From Micromonospora sp045209745 (GTDB lineage: Bacteria > Actinomycetota > Actinomycetes > Mycobacteriales > Micromonosporaceae), in NCBI RefSeq assembly GCF_045209745.1, contig NZ_CP109273.1:5270001-5334000 (forward strand): a DNA stretch of 64,000 nt. Reading direction: 5' to 3'. The translations under genes were made by a program, and so were the position numbers. Position 1 is the stretch's first letter. Each line of letters opens with the position of its first letter. The notes beneath the pieces are model-generated. The model was not told where the DNA came from. It made no database searches and saw nothing but the letters and a program-made list of their open reading frames with translations. Shown piece after piece: positions 43,011-51,861 of the stretch.

Positions 43011-44125
43011 GAGGAGGCTCCCTTCGTTGGTTGACGAGGCGGGGGTGCCGGCGCGGCCCGGAAGCGGTCTATCGGAGCGGACAGGCTGAGCCAGCCGGAG
43101 GTGCTGCCGTCCCACACCGAGCCGTCGCCGAAGTAGCGCGGCGTCAGATACTCGAACTCCTGGCTTCCGCCGATCAGGTGGTCCAGCCCGGACAGGTACG
43201 CCCGGACGTCCCGGTCGTTGCCGTGCGGGCCGTTGAGCACCTCGTCACGGGCGGCGATGTAGGCGCGCTCGTGGTGCTCGACAAGCTCGCACAGTCGGTC
43301 GACCGCCTCCTGCTGGCCCAGCCCCTCGTGCTCAGACAGGACGCGCATCGTGGTCATGGTGTCGCGGTCGGCGTACTCCTTGCGCCACGACAGCAGGTCG
43401 TTGACGATGATGAGTTGCCGCATGCCGTGGTGGTGCGCCTTGTCGAACACGCCCTGGGCGGCCAACTCGCTCATGTCCACTTCGGCGGCGTACTCGGTGA
43501 ACAGTTCGAGGAACTCGCAGCCGAAGCTGCCCATCCGCACCCGCATGCAGGTCTCGAGATCGGGGACCCGGCCGGAGAGCTTGACCGAGATCTCGGTCGC
43601 GCAGCCGTCGAGGAACGACTTCAGGCTGCGCACCAGCCGGGTGACCTGGTGCGGGCTCATGCCTGGCCGGATCCGCCGCCAGAGATCCTGAGCGGCCCGG
43701 CCGTACGCCGTTGACGCCGCACCGCCGCTGCCGTCCGTCCCGACGTCGGCCATGATCGCTGAGAACGCCTCGCGAGCGGCATCGGAGTCGGCGCCCAGCG
43801 CCGTCTCGTCGGAGACGAAGCTGTCGATGACGGTGACGAACTGGTACCAGTCGGCGATGTTTTGTGCTCGGGCCGGGTCGGCGTACGGAACGGTGATCGG
43901 GCCGTAGATGCCGTTGCGCTGGCGCAGGAAGACCAGCAGCATCGCTTCGTCGGCGAAGCACTCACCGAGCATCCGGCGTACCCAACCGTTGGACACGATC
44001 TCGATGCGCGCGGCCTGCGGATGATAGGAGACCGGCAGCAACCGTGGCAGCGGTGGCAGGTAGAAGTCATCGGGCTCGGTCGTCCGCAGGGTCGCGGACA
44101 GGACCGTCAGCGATGTCTGGGTCAT
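43007..44125 (-). CDS. Class I terpene synthase
   Basis: This bacterial-type terpene cyclase has 372 residues. The NSE metal-binding triad is clear: NDLLSWRKE, with Asn, Ser and Glu in the right spacing, followed by a basic-acidic stretch. The first aspartate-rich motif is reduced: the expected DDxxD region reads VIDSFVSDE. The effector-type Arg and C-terminal RY pair are only partly visible (YLTPRYFGDGSVWDG). The family cyclises farnesyl or geranylgeranyl diphosphate. Substrate and product cannot be told from sequence. It heads a three-gene leftward operon with two P450s linked by 4-nt overlaps. Confidence 0.85.
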   Translation of the reverse strand: MTQTSLTVLSATLRTTEPDDFYLPPLPRLLPVSYHPQAARIEIVSNGWVRRMLGECFADEAMLLVFLRQRNGIYGPITVPYADPARAQNIADWYQFVTVIDSFVSDETALGADSDAAREAFSAIMADVGTDGSGGAASTAYGRAAQDLWRRIRPGMSPHQVTRLVRSLKSFLDGCATEISVKLSGRVPDLETCMRVRMGSFGCEFLELFTEYAAEVDMSELAAQGVFDKAHHHGMRQLIIVNDLLSWRKEYADRDTMTTMRVLSEHEGLGQQEAVDRLCELVEHHERAYIAARDEVLNGPHGNDRDVRAYLSGLDHLIGGSQEFEYLTPRYFGDGSVWDGSTSGWLSLSAPIDRFRAAPAPPPRQPTKGASS

Positions 44126-44218
44126 GTTGGGCAGTGTCCTGCGTTGCCCTAAAGAAGCGCTTAGGCCGAACCGTTGCCGGACCGCCGGTCAACTGCCGAT
44201 GCCGCAGAGCGGCGCTCG

Positions 44219-45037
44219 TCAGGACGCCGCGGCCGACTGCCCACTGCGGTTGCCCGGGCTCGTGGCGTGCCCGGGGCGGCGGGTCAACACCCGGGGGCCG
44301 GCCTTGGTGATCGCGACGGTGTGCTCGGAATGGGCCGTCCGCGAGCCGTCCGCGGACCGGATCGTCCACCCGTCCTCATCAAATTTAATCTTGCCGGTGC
44401 TGCGGCAGAACCACGGCTCGATCGCGAGCGTCAGGCCGGGCTTGAGCTTCATGCCCCGGCCCGGGCGGCCGTCGTTGGGCACGTGTGGGGCCTCGTGCAT
44501 GGTGCGGCCGATGCCGTGCCCGCCGAATTCGTCGTTGACCTGGTAGCCGTAGCGGTGGGCGACCCCGCCGATGGCGGCGGAGATGTCGCCGAGCTGATTG
44601 CCCGGCCGCGCGGCGTCGATCCCGGCCTCCAGCGCGACCTCGGTGGCCTCGATCAGCTTCAGGTCATCCGCGGCGGGAGTGCCGATGATGACGGACAGCG
44701 CGGAGTCGGCGACCCAGCCGTCGACCCCGACCGCCATGTCGATGCTCAGCAGGTCACCGTCGCGCAGGGCGTAGTTGCGCGGTAGGCCGTGCAGCACGGC
44801 GTCGTTGACCGAGAGGCACAGGACGTTACGGAACGGGCCCCGGCCGAACGACGGCGTGTAGTCCCAGTAGCAGGACTCGGCGCCACGCTCCTTGATCCGG
44901 CGGCGGGCGTGGTGCTCAAGGTCCATCAGGTTGACCCCGACGGCGGCAACCTCACGCAGCTCCGCCAGCAGTTCGCCGACGAACTGGCCGGTCACGGCCA
45001 TCCGATCGATCTCCTCGGCGGACTTAAGTTCGATCAC
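44219..45037 (-). CDS. map: Type I methionine aminopeptidase
   Basis: This 272-residue pita-bread fold metallopeptidase removes N-terminal Met. The metal ligands lie in SIDMAVGVDGWVADSAL (two Asp), GHGIGRTMHEAP (His), AIEPWF (Glu) and HSEHTV (Glu). It starts at a GTG (45037) with GGGAAGGG upstream. It is divergent from a small XRE-type regulator and probably an accessory copy, since housekeeping map genes usually lie with ribosomal or secretion genes. The C-terminal 20 residues are a basic tail without family match. Confidence 0.93.
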   Translation of the reverse strand: MIELKSAEEIDRMAVTGQFVGELLAELREVAAVGVNLMDLEHHARRRIKERGAESCYWDYTPSFGRGPFRNVLCLSVNDAVLHGLPRNYALRDGDLLSIDMAVGVDGWVADSALSVIIGTPAADDLKLIEATEVALEAGIDAARPGNQLGDISAAIGGVAHRYGYQVNDEFGGHGIGRTMHEAPHVPNDGRPGRGMKLKPGLTLAIEPWFCRSTGKIKFDEDGWTIRSADGSRTAHSEHTVAITKAGPRVLTRRPGHATSPGNRSGQSAAAS

Positions 45038-45060
45038 GATCAGCCCTTCCCTCTCGTTGC

Positions 45061-45074
45061 GGTATATTTATACC
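45061..45074. promoter_or_regulatory. AT-rich palindrome in the map/XRE divergent promoter
   Basis: GGTATA-TT-TATACC is the most AT-rich site in this part of the window. It lies about 25 bp before the map start and 66 bp before the XRE gene. It probably overlaps the -10 of map and may be the operator of the XRE-type protein. Confidence 0.55.
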
Positions 45075-45139
45075 ACGCTGGTCGGGGCGTCCGGCGGGTC
45101 GGCATTGCCGGCCTGCGAAGGCGGATCTATCCTGCTCAC

Positions 45140-45406
45140 ATGGTCCGCCCACCGCTCACGCCCGAACAGATCGCAGCGGGGCAACGTCTCGGAGCGGCGC
45201 TTCGGGTCGCGCGAGGTAACCGCAGTCCCGTCGAGGTGGCCCTGGCGGCCGGCATCTCGCCGGAGACGCTGCGCAAGATCGAGGTGGGCCGGCTCCCGGC
45301 TCCCGCGTTCGGCACCGTGGTCTGCCTCAGTGAGGTCCTCGGCGTCGCGCTCAGCGACCTCGCCGAGGTGTGGCTGGCCGACCTACGCCTCCGCGAGGCG
45401 TCCTGA
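45140..45406 (+). CDS. Small XRE-type helix-turn-helix regulator
   Basis: This 88-residue single-domain regulator shows the Cro/C1 helix-turn-helix: RLGAALRVARGNRSPVEVA, AGISPETLRKIEVGRLPAP, then LSEVLGVALSDL. It is divergent from the methionine aminopeptidase gene and probably binds the palindrome between them. There is no toxin-like partner. Confidence 0.85.
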   Translation: MVRPPLTPEQIAAGQRLGAALRVARGNRSPVEVALAAGISPETLRKIEVGRLPAPAFGTVVCLSEVLGVALSDLAEVWLADLRLREAS

Positions 45407-45944
45407 GGGCTGGTTGAGGCCACCGCTCCTGCTTCCACCGCAGTTTTGCGGCTCAGCCCCGGTGGCTGCGATCGGAGGCTGGAAGACGTTCACGCGGGTG
45501 GCGAACCCGGACGCCCGGCAGTGCGGCGACCACGCACCCCAGTGCCACGAGCCCTGGTCGTAGTCGCACGGGTTCCGCCGGCCACGGACGTCCGGAAAGA
45601 TCCACGACGACCTCGTCAGCTCGCCCCCGTACATCTGATGTCTGTGGGCCTGAAGCGGCGCCCGTCGGCTTCCTTCCGGTGACCCACGCTGCGGCGCCGC
45701 ATCGGTCCGCTGCTGCGGCTCTGGCAATGCGCTGTGCTGACCGGGTCAGACGGTGGGAATTCCACCCATCGATCGACCGTTGCCTATTCTGTGGCTCCGG
45801 AGTAACCTTCGCGCAACACATCAGACGTCTGGCTGACTCAGGGCCTGGCCTCGGCCTCCTCAGCGAGGTCGGCGTTGGCGCCACCAAGCGGGTAGTTGTT
45901 GTCACGCTTCGGGGTGGCCGGATCGGTCACCGTTTGGAGGATCG
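45407..45944. other. Gene-free region upstream of the GH95 gene
   Basis: About 540 bp hold no frame with convincing family features. One minus-strand frame at about 45480-45620 has a Trp/Cys-rich run, but no start with a ribosome site and no family I recognise. The promoter of the GH95 gene should lie in the last 150 bp. I could not pick out a clear -35/-10 pair. Confidence 0.45.
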
Positions 45945-48941
45945 ATGTCAGACCTGACCCGACGGCAAGCCCTCAGGATGGGCGCGGCCGGGGCGGGCGG
46001 CGCCCTGCTGCCGCTGCCCTGGACCGCCGTGGCCCGAGGAGACTCGGTGGCGCCGCCGCAGGTGCTGGCCGCCGGGGACCTGGCGCTCTGGTACGACAAG
46101 GCCGCCGGCACCGACTGGCTCCGTGCGCTGCCGATCGGCAACGGTCGGCTCGGCGCCATGGTCTTCGGTAACGCCGACACGGAACGACTTCAGCTCAACG
46201 AGGACACCGTCTGGGCCGGCGGCCCCCACGACCCCAGCAACCCCAGAGGTCTGGGGGCGCTGCCGGAGATCCGGCGGCTGGTCAACGCCAACCAGTGGAC
46301 CCAGGCCCAGGACCTCATCAACCAGAACATGATGGGCAACCCCGGCGGTCAGCTGGCCTACCAGACCGTCGGCAACCTCCGGCTCGCCTTCCCCGCCTCC
46401 GGCGGGGCGTCGCAGTACGACCGGCAGTTGGACCTCACCACCGCGACCACCTCCGTGACGTACGTGATGAACGGCGTCCGATACCAGCGTGAGGTGTTCG
46501 CCAGCGCACCGGACCAGGTCATCGCGATGCGGCTGACCGCCGACCGGTCCGCTTCGATCACCTTCACCGCCACCTTCGACAGCCCGCAGCGCACCACGGT
46601 GTCCAGCCCGGACGGCACCACGGTCGCCCTCGACGGTGTCTCCGGCAACCAGGAGGGCGTCACCGGCGCGGTTCGCTTCCTCGCGTTGGCGAACGCCACC
46701 GTCAGCGGCGGTACCGTGTCCAGCTCCGGCGGCACCCTGCGGGTGACCAACGCCACCAGCGTGACCCTGTTGATTTCCATCGGCTCCAGCTACGTCAACT
46801 ACCGCAATGTCGGTGGCGACTACCAGGGCATCGCGCGACGGCACCTCACCGCGGCGCGGGCCAGCAGCTACGACCAGCTGCGCAGTCGGCACGTGGCCGA
46901 CTACCAGGCACTGTTCGGGCGGGTCAGCCTCGACCTGGGCCGCACCTCCGCGGCCGACCAGACGACCGACGTCCGGATCGCCCAGCACAACAGCGTCAAC
47001 GACCCGCAGTTCTCGGCGCTGTTGTTCCAGTTCGGCCGGTACCTGCTGATCTCGTCCTCGCGGCCCGGCACCCAGCCGGCCAACCTGCAGGGCATCTGGA
47101 ACGACTCGCTGACCCCATCCTGGGACTCGAAATACACGATCAACGCCAACCTGCCGATGAACTACTGGCCGGCCAACACGACCAACCTGTCGGAGTGTCA
47201 CGGCCCGGTGTTCGACATGGTCAGGGACCTGTCGGTCGCTGGCGTCCGCACCGCGCAGCTGCAGTACGGCGCTGGTGGCTGGGTCACCCACCACAACACG
47301 GACGCGTGGCGAGCCACCTCGGTGGTGGACGGCGCTTTCTGGGGCATGTGGCAGACCGGCGGCGCATGGCTGAGCACATTGATCTGGGACCACTACCTGT
47401 TCAACGGTGACATCGAGTTCCTGCGGGCGAACTACCCGGCCATGAAGGGCGCCGCGCAGTTCTTCCTGGACACCCTGGTGACCGAGCCGACCCTCGGCTA
47501 CCTGGTGACCAACCCGTCGAACTCACCGGAGCTCGGCCACCACGCGAACGCCAGCGTGTGTGCCGGCCCCACGATGGACAACCAGATCCTGCGGGACCTC
47601 TTCGACGGGTGCGCCCGCGCGAGCGAGATCCTCAACGTGGACAGCACGTTCCGGGCCCAGGTCCGGGCCACCCGGGACCGGCTCGCGCCCATGAAGGTCG
47701 GCTCGCGCGGCAACATCCAGGAGTGGCTCTACGACTGGGTGGAGACCGAGCCCAACCACCGGCACATCTCGCACCTGTACGGTCTGGCCCCCAGCAACCA
47801 GATCACCAAGCGGGGCACGCCGCAGCTGTTCGAGGCAGCACGGCGGACGCTGGAACTGCGCGGCGACGACGGAACGGGCTGGTCGTTGGCCTGGAAAATC
47901 AACTTCTGGGCCCGGATGGAGGAAGGCAAGCGGGCCCACGACCTGATCCGCTACCTCGCCACACCCGCCCGGCTCGCGCCCAACATGTTCGACCTGCACC
48001 CGCCCTTCCAGATCGACGGCAACTTCGGCGCCACCGCCGGCATTGCCGAAATGCTGCTACAGAGCCACGCCGGCGAACTGCACATCCTGCCCGCACTGCC
48101 GCCTGCCTGGCCGAGCGGCCGGGTGACCGGCCTGCGGGGTCGGGGCGGGCACACGGTCGGTATCACGTGGAGCAACGGGCAGGCCAGCGAGGTTCTCATC
48201 CGGCCGGACCGCGCCGGGGCTGTCCGCCTGCGCGGCCGGCTCTTCACCGGCAACCTCACGGTGGTCGACACCGCCGACGGTACGCCGGCCCGGACCACCC
48301 GGATCGAGACCGACCTCGTCGAGGTCACCGTGCAGGCGGGGCGTACCTACCGGGCCACCAGTTCGGGCAGCACCACACCGACGCTGGAGCAGAGCTTCAG
48401 CAACGCCGGCATCACCAACGACACCAACACCGGCGCCGGGAACTTCGACGGCAACGGGGCCACGCTCTCCGCACAGGCCCTGGCCCAGGCCGGCGTCACC
48501 CCGGGCAGCACGGTGAGCCGCAACGGAGTCAACTTCCGCTGGCCGAACGTCAGCCCCGGCGTCGCCGACAACGCCATCGCCTCGGGGCAGTCCATCAGTG
48601 TGACCGGCACCGGCCGTACGCTCGGTTTCCTCGCGACCGGCACCTACGGGGCCGTCTCGGGGACCGGCGCGGTGGTCTACGCCGACGGCACGCGCCAGAC
48701 GTTCACGCTCAGCACGCCCGACTGGTACGGGGGACCACATGCCGGCGGGACCGCCGCCGTCGTGACCGCGTACCAGAACCGGCCCGGCAACCAGCGTCAG
48801 GCCACCGCCGCCTGCATCTACTACGTGGGGGTCGCCTTGCAGAGCAAGGCGGTGGCCCGGGTCGAGTTGCCCAACATCAGCGCGCGGCCCGCGGCCAACG
48901 TGCCGACGATGCACATCTTCGCCATCGCGATCGGGGCCTGA
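45945..48941 (+). CDS. Secreted GH95-family glycoside hydrolase (alpha-L-fucosidase type)
   Basis: This protein of 998 residues carries a twin-arginine signal peptide (TRRQALRMG, then a hydrophobic Ala/Gly stretch). The catalytic part (about 45-770) has the GH95 pattern ALPIGNGRLGAMVFG, NEDTVWAGGP, NLPMNYWPANTTNLSEC and FQIDGNFGATAGIAEML. Family members are alpha-L-fucosidases or alpha-L-galactosidases that act on plant and animal glycans. About 200 C-terminal residues (from GSTTPTLEQSFSNAG) form an extra beta-rich module also seen in other secreted actinomycete glycosidases. GGAGG lies before the ATG. It is transcribed alone and closed by a long hairpin. Confidence 0.9.
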   Translation: MSDLTRRQALRMGAAGAGGALLPLPWTAVARGDSVAPPQVLAAGDLALWYDKAAGTDWLRALPIGNGRLGAMVFGNADTERLQLNEDTVWAGGPHDPSNPRGLGALPEIRRLVNANQWTQAQDLINQNMMGNPGGQLAYQTVGNLRLAFPASGGASQYDRQLDLTTATTSVTYVMNGVRYQREVFASAPDQVIAMRLTADRSASITFTATFDSPQRTTVSSPDGTTVALDGVSGNQEGVTGAVRFLALANATVSGGTVSSSGGTLRVTNATSVTLLISIGSSYVNYRNVGGDYQGIARRHLTAARASSYDQLRSRHVADYQALFGRVSLDLGRTSAADQTTDVRIAQHNSVNDPQFSALLFQFGRYLLISSSRPGTQPANLQGIWNDSLTPSWDSKYTINANLPMNYWPANTTNLSECHGPVFDMVRDLSVAGVRTAQLQYGAGGWVTHHNTDAWRATSVVDGAFWGMWQTGGAWLSTLIWDHYLFNGDIEFLRANYPAMKGAAQFFLDTLVTEPTLGYLVTNPSNSPELGHHANASVCAGPTMDNQILRDLFDGCARASEILNVDSTFRAQVRATRDRLAPMKVGSRGNIQEWLYDWVETEPNHRHISHLYGLAPSNQITKRGTPQLFEAARRTLELRGDDGTGWSLAWKINFWARMEEGKRAHDLIRYLATPARLAPNMFDLHPPFQIDGNFGATAGIAEMLLQSHAGELHILPALPPAWPSGRVTGLRGRGGHTVGITWSNGQASEVLIRPDRAGAVRLRGRLFTGNLTVVDTADGTPARTTRIETDLVEVTVQAGRTYRATSSGSTTPTLEQSFSNAGITNDTNTGAGNFDGNGATLSAQALAQAGVTPGSTVSRNGVNFRWPNVSPGVADNAIASGQSISVTGTGRTLGFLATGTYGAVSGTGAVVYADGTRQTFTLSTPDWYGGPHAGGTAAVVTAYQNRPGNQRQATAACIYYVGVALQSKAVARVELPNISARPAANVPTMHIFAIAIGA

Positions 48942-48968
48942 CGGGTCGGAACCTCCGTGCCGCAGGAG

Positions 48969-49017
48969 TATCCGCGCTCGCACCTGTCCGACCGGGACAG
49001 GCGCGAGCGCGGATACC
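48969..49017. terminator. Long bidirectional hairpin terminator
   Basis: The 22-nt arms pair with one mismatch (A opposite C) around a 5-nt loop. It separates the convergent GH95 and 49031-49744 genes. Confidence 0.75.
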
Positions 49018-49030
49018 GCGTCTGCCGTCC

Positions 49031-49744
49031 TCAGACCAGGAAATGTTCCCGCATCCTCGCGCCCAGATTGATGTCACCTACCGCCCGAGGGCCAGCGGGG
49101 TCGTGCACGGCGAGGGTGTTGTTGCGGCGCATCAGCTCACGGACCGGAGGTGGCAGCCGGGGAGGGTCGTCCAGGGCGGCGAGGACCTGTCCGGCGCTCG
49201 TGATCAGTCGATCGGCGAGGGCGGCGGCGTCGGTGTCCACCCGCACCCGGCCGTACTCCCAACCAGCGGTGGTGAGGTCAAGCACCTCGAACACGCGCGT
49301 CAGGAGCGGATTCGGGTCGGTCACCCGGTCGAGCCGGCGCGCCTGGCTGCCGAGGACCGCCACGGCGGCGGTCACCTGCGCGTAGGGGTGAAAGCCGGAC
49401 GGCAACGCGAACAGTGGCCACCGCAGGGCCGGACCCGCCTCCCTCCACAGCGGCCGGTAGTTGCGGCGGTGCACCAGGAGCCGTCGGCCCGTCCGTCGGT
49501 GTACGTCGTGGGCCTGGGCCTGTAGGTCCGCGTGGGCCTCGTCGGCGACCTGACTCACGATCCGGGCCGCGACCACCAACCCGTCGTCGCTGTGCAGCGT
49601 TCCGGTGAGCGCTTCGACCTGCTCGGAAAACCGGATCTGCGTGTGGGCGCCGTATCGGTGCTGGACGTCCTGTAGCAGCGCGTGCTGTCGGCCGGGATCG
49701 AGCTGGACCCGCCCACCTCCCAGCAACCGCCGGAGCCAACGCAT
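49031..49744 (-). CDS. Conserved-looking protein of unknown function
   Basis: I do not recognise this 237-residue protein. It begins MRWLRRLLGGG, with GAGGCGAC before the ATG, and has high third-position GC, so it is very likely a real gene. It has no signal peptide or membrane segment and is rich in Arg, Leu and Ala with predicted helices. A His/Arg-rich part (DVHRRTGRRLLVHRRNYRP) and the run FALPSGFHPYAQVTAAVAVL stand out. It is alone, convergent with the GH95 gene. Confidence 0.7.
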   Translation of the reverse strand: MRWLRRLLGGGRVQLDPGRQHALLQDVQHRYGAHTQIRFSEQVEALTGTLHSDDGLVVAARIVSQVADEAHADLQAQAHDVHRRTGRRLLVHRRNYRPLWREAGPALRWPLFALPSGFHPYAQVTAAVAVLGSQARRLDRVTDPNPLLTRVFEVLDLTTAGWEYGRVRVDTDAAALADRLITSAGQVLAALDDPPRLPPPVRELMRRNNTLAVHDPAGPRAVGDINLGARMREHFLV

Positions 49745-49852
49745 GTCGCCTCGTTTCAGCAGAGCCGTCGCCGATCGCGGCAATGTTAGTGCGTCGGACC
49801 TCCCTCATGTGCCGAAGGGGTGGCTATTCGGCCTTTCTGACCATGATGGAGG

Positions 49853-49954
49853 TCAGGGGCGACGCGGCGTGACCAGTCCCGACTCGTACGCCCACACGAC
49901 CAGCTGGGCACGGTCGCGGCAGTGCAGCTTGGTCATCGCCCGGTTGACGTGTGT
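49853..49954 (-). pseudogene. C-terminal remnant of a LuxR-type response regulator
   Basis: Read on the minus strand, the frame gives THVNRAMTKLHCRDRAQL and then VVWAYESGLVTP before a stop. This is the end of a NarL-type DNA-binding domain. The sequence upstream of THVNR no longer matches the family, so the receiver and most of the helix-turn-helix are gone. The break lies next to the start of the truncated oxidase gene. Confidence 0.75.
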
Positions 49955-49980
49955 CCGACCGTCCGCGAAGGGGAGCCGGC

Positions 49981-50886
49981 ATGACCGTCGGCTCGCTGCT
50001 CACGGCCGACCTTGTGATCACGGTCCTCGCGGTCGCCGGGTGGCTGGGCGGCGGTGCCGCGTCGGCTGCCCGGCGCCGTCCGCTCGCGCTGGGGCTGGCC
50101 GCCTTCGCGCTGCTCGCCACGCTCGCCCGCGCTGTCACGATCACCGCGCTCGCCCGCGCCGGCTGGTGGTTCGCGGCGGAGAAGGTCCTCGTCGCCGCTC
50201 CACTGTCGCTCGCGGCGGTGGTCGTCGCCGGATCGCGGCTGCTGCGGCCCCGGGGCGACATCCGGTCCGTCGCGGTCCCGCTTCTTTTCGCCGGGTACGC
50301 CGTGAGCGGCGGCCTGCTCGTCACGGTCCTGCACGGCTATCCGGCGTCTGCGGGCGTAGGGCTGCTCGCGGTCGCCGGGGTCGTTGCGGCGACCGCCGTT
50401 ACGTGGCGCGTGCTCGGCCGGCGTCCGTCCCGGACGGTGTCCCGGGCGTCTCTCGTGGTGGCGGTCGCGGCGCTGGTGACCGGAACCGAACTGACCGCCG
50501 CCCCGGGCGCCGCTCCCGGCGTACCCCATGATCATGAATGTCGGGATGTGCGGGCCGTGGGCGAACCGACCAGGCGGTTCACCCTGACGGCCGGGACCGC
50601 CACGGTGAGCGTGAGCGGCCGGGACGTCGCGGCGTGGGCGTTCAACGCGCAGGTCCCCGGGCCGGAGTTGACCGCCACCGTCGGCGACGTCCTGGAGGTG
50701 ACGCTGCACAACCGGGACATCGCGCGGGGCGTCACGCTGCACTGGCACGGGTACGACGTGCCGAACAGTCAGGACGGGGTGCCCGGCGTGACGCAGGCGG
50801 CGGTGTTGCCCGGACAGGAGTTCGTCTATCGGTTCCGTGCCGAGCAGACCGGGACGTACTGGTACCACACGCACGCGGTCTCGTGA
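49981..50886 (+). pseudogene. Truncated membrane-anchored multicopper oxidase
   Basis: The N-terminal about 170 residues contain several hydrophobic segments. They are followed by the first cupredoxin domain with two copper motifs, HWHG and WYHTH. The frame stops three residues after WYHTH, whereas complete enzymes of this type continue for another 300 or more residues with two further His-rich motifs and a HCH segment. None of that follows here. It is probably a 3'-deleted gene, although a single-domain cupredoxin product might still fold. GGGGAG precedes the ATG. Confidence 0.75.
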
Positions 50887-50963
50887 TCCTGCGTGCCGGG
50901 TTTGGTAATTAGTTGCCTGGGGCAATAGGGGGGCGACGACAAATCCTCTGGAGGACGGCTCTC

Positions 50964-51236
50964 GTGGAAGTTTCGGGTTTCTTCACCGCAATCATCATCG
51001 GCCTGATCATCGGCGCGCTCGGCCGGCTGGTCGTACCGGGCAAGCAGAACATCCCCATCTGGCTGACCCTGCTCATCGGTGTGGTCGCCGCGATCCTCGG
51101 CACGCTCGTCGCCGGCGCCCTCGGCGTCGCGGACACCAGCGGGGTCGACTGGATCGAGCTGCTTATCCAGGTCGTCTTCGCCGCCATCGGTGTGGCGATC
51201 GCCGCCGGCGTCTACGGCCGCCGCCGCGTGCACTGA
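50964..51236 (+). CDS. GlsB/YeaQ/YmgE-family small membrane protein
   Basis: This 90-residue protein of the transglycosylase-associated family has three hydrophobic segments (IIIGLIIGALGRLV, LTLLIGVVAAILGTLVAG, VVFAAIGVAIAAGVYG). It begins at a GTG with GGAGG 9 nt upstream. Members are linked to envelope stress in many bacteria, but the molecular role is unknown. A hairpin terminator follows, so it is probably monocistronic. Confidence 0.9.
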   Translation: MEVSGFFTAIIIGLIIGALGRLVVPGKQNIPIWLTLLIGVVAAILGTLVAGALGVADTSGVDWIELLIQVVFAAIGVAIAAGVYGRRRVH

Positions 51237-51251
51237 TCTTCGCGCCATTGC

Positions 51252-51284
51252 CCGGCCCGATCCCGTTCAACGGGATCGGGCCGG
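51252..51284 (+). terminator. Hairpin terminator after the GlsB-family gene
   Basis: A 14-bp perfect stem (CCGGCCCGATCCCG and complement, loop TTCAA) lies 15 bp after the stop. No T-tract. Confidence 0.75.
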
Positions 51285-51381
51285 CGCCCGTTGTGCGGGC
51301 GGACGCCGCGGTCCGGCGCGGGGGAGCGGCAGCACACGTGCCAGGGTGTTCTGGGCAGCGGGAACGGCCCGATGCTCCCGT

Positions 51382-51795
51382 ATGACAGAGTGGTCCATGC
51401 CCTTGAGTGCGCATCACCTCAGAACGTCGATCGCCGTGTCGGACATTCAGAAGGCAGTCGCGTTCTACGAAGGCAAACTGGGGCTACCGGCGCTGCAGTC
51501 CGGCCCCAGCGCAGCCGTCGTCGACGGCAGCCGCGTCTACGGTTCTGGTGGCGGGCCGGCGCTGAACGTGTACCAGTCGGTCACCGCCGGGAAGACCCCG
51601 GCGACACTGGCGACGTGGTACGTCGACGACATCGACCAGATCGTTGACGAGCTCGCCTCGTCCGGCGTCGAGTTCATCCGCTACGACCAGTTGGAACACG
51701 ATGCCAAGGGGATCACTGCGCGGGCCGGCGGTGGCCGTATCGCGTGGTTCCAGGATCTGGACGGCAACACCTTCGCCCTCGAAGCCGACGTCTGA
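51382..51795 (+). CDS. VOC/glyoxalase-superfamily protein
   Basis: This is a single VOC domain of about 137 residues: LRTSIAVSDIQKAVAFYEGKLGL at the start, ATWYVDDIDQIVDEL in the middle and IAWFQDLDGNTFALE at the end. The superfamily includes lyases, dioxygenases and resistance proteins; the substrate is unknown. Neither the ATG at 51382 nor the one at 51397 has a good ribosome site. TATGAC at 51381 could be the -10 of a leaderless transcript that starts near the second ATG. Confidence 0.85.
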   Translation: MTEWSMPLSAHHLRTSIAVSDIQKAVAFYEGKLGLPALQSGPSAAVVDGSRVYGSGGGPALNVYQSVTAGKTPATLATWYVDDIDQIVDELASSGVEFIRYDQLEHDAKGITARAGGGRIAWFQDLDGNTFALEADV

Positions 51796-51861
51796 TCCCC
51801 GGTCGGGGGATGCGGCAGGCCGGTGGCTCGGGTGCCAGCAGGCCTGGGTAGTTTCCCTGTC

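Noticed and set aside
44148..44165. CCTAA/TTAGG inverted repeat before the terpene synthase as an operator
   Set aside because: Arms are only 5 bp with an 8-bp spacer, which is expected by chance in a region of this size.
45453..45905. A 150-codon minus-strand frame upstream of the GH95 gene
   Set aside because: Composition is Arg/Pro-rich as in chance frames of GC-rich DNA, with no ribosome site or recognisable family.
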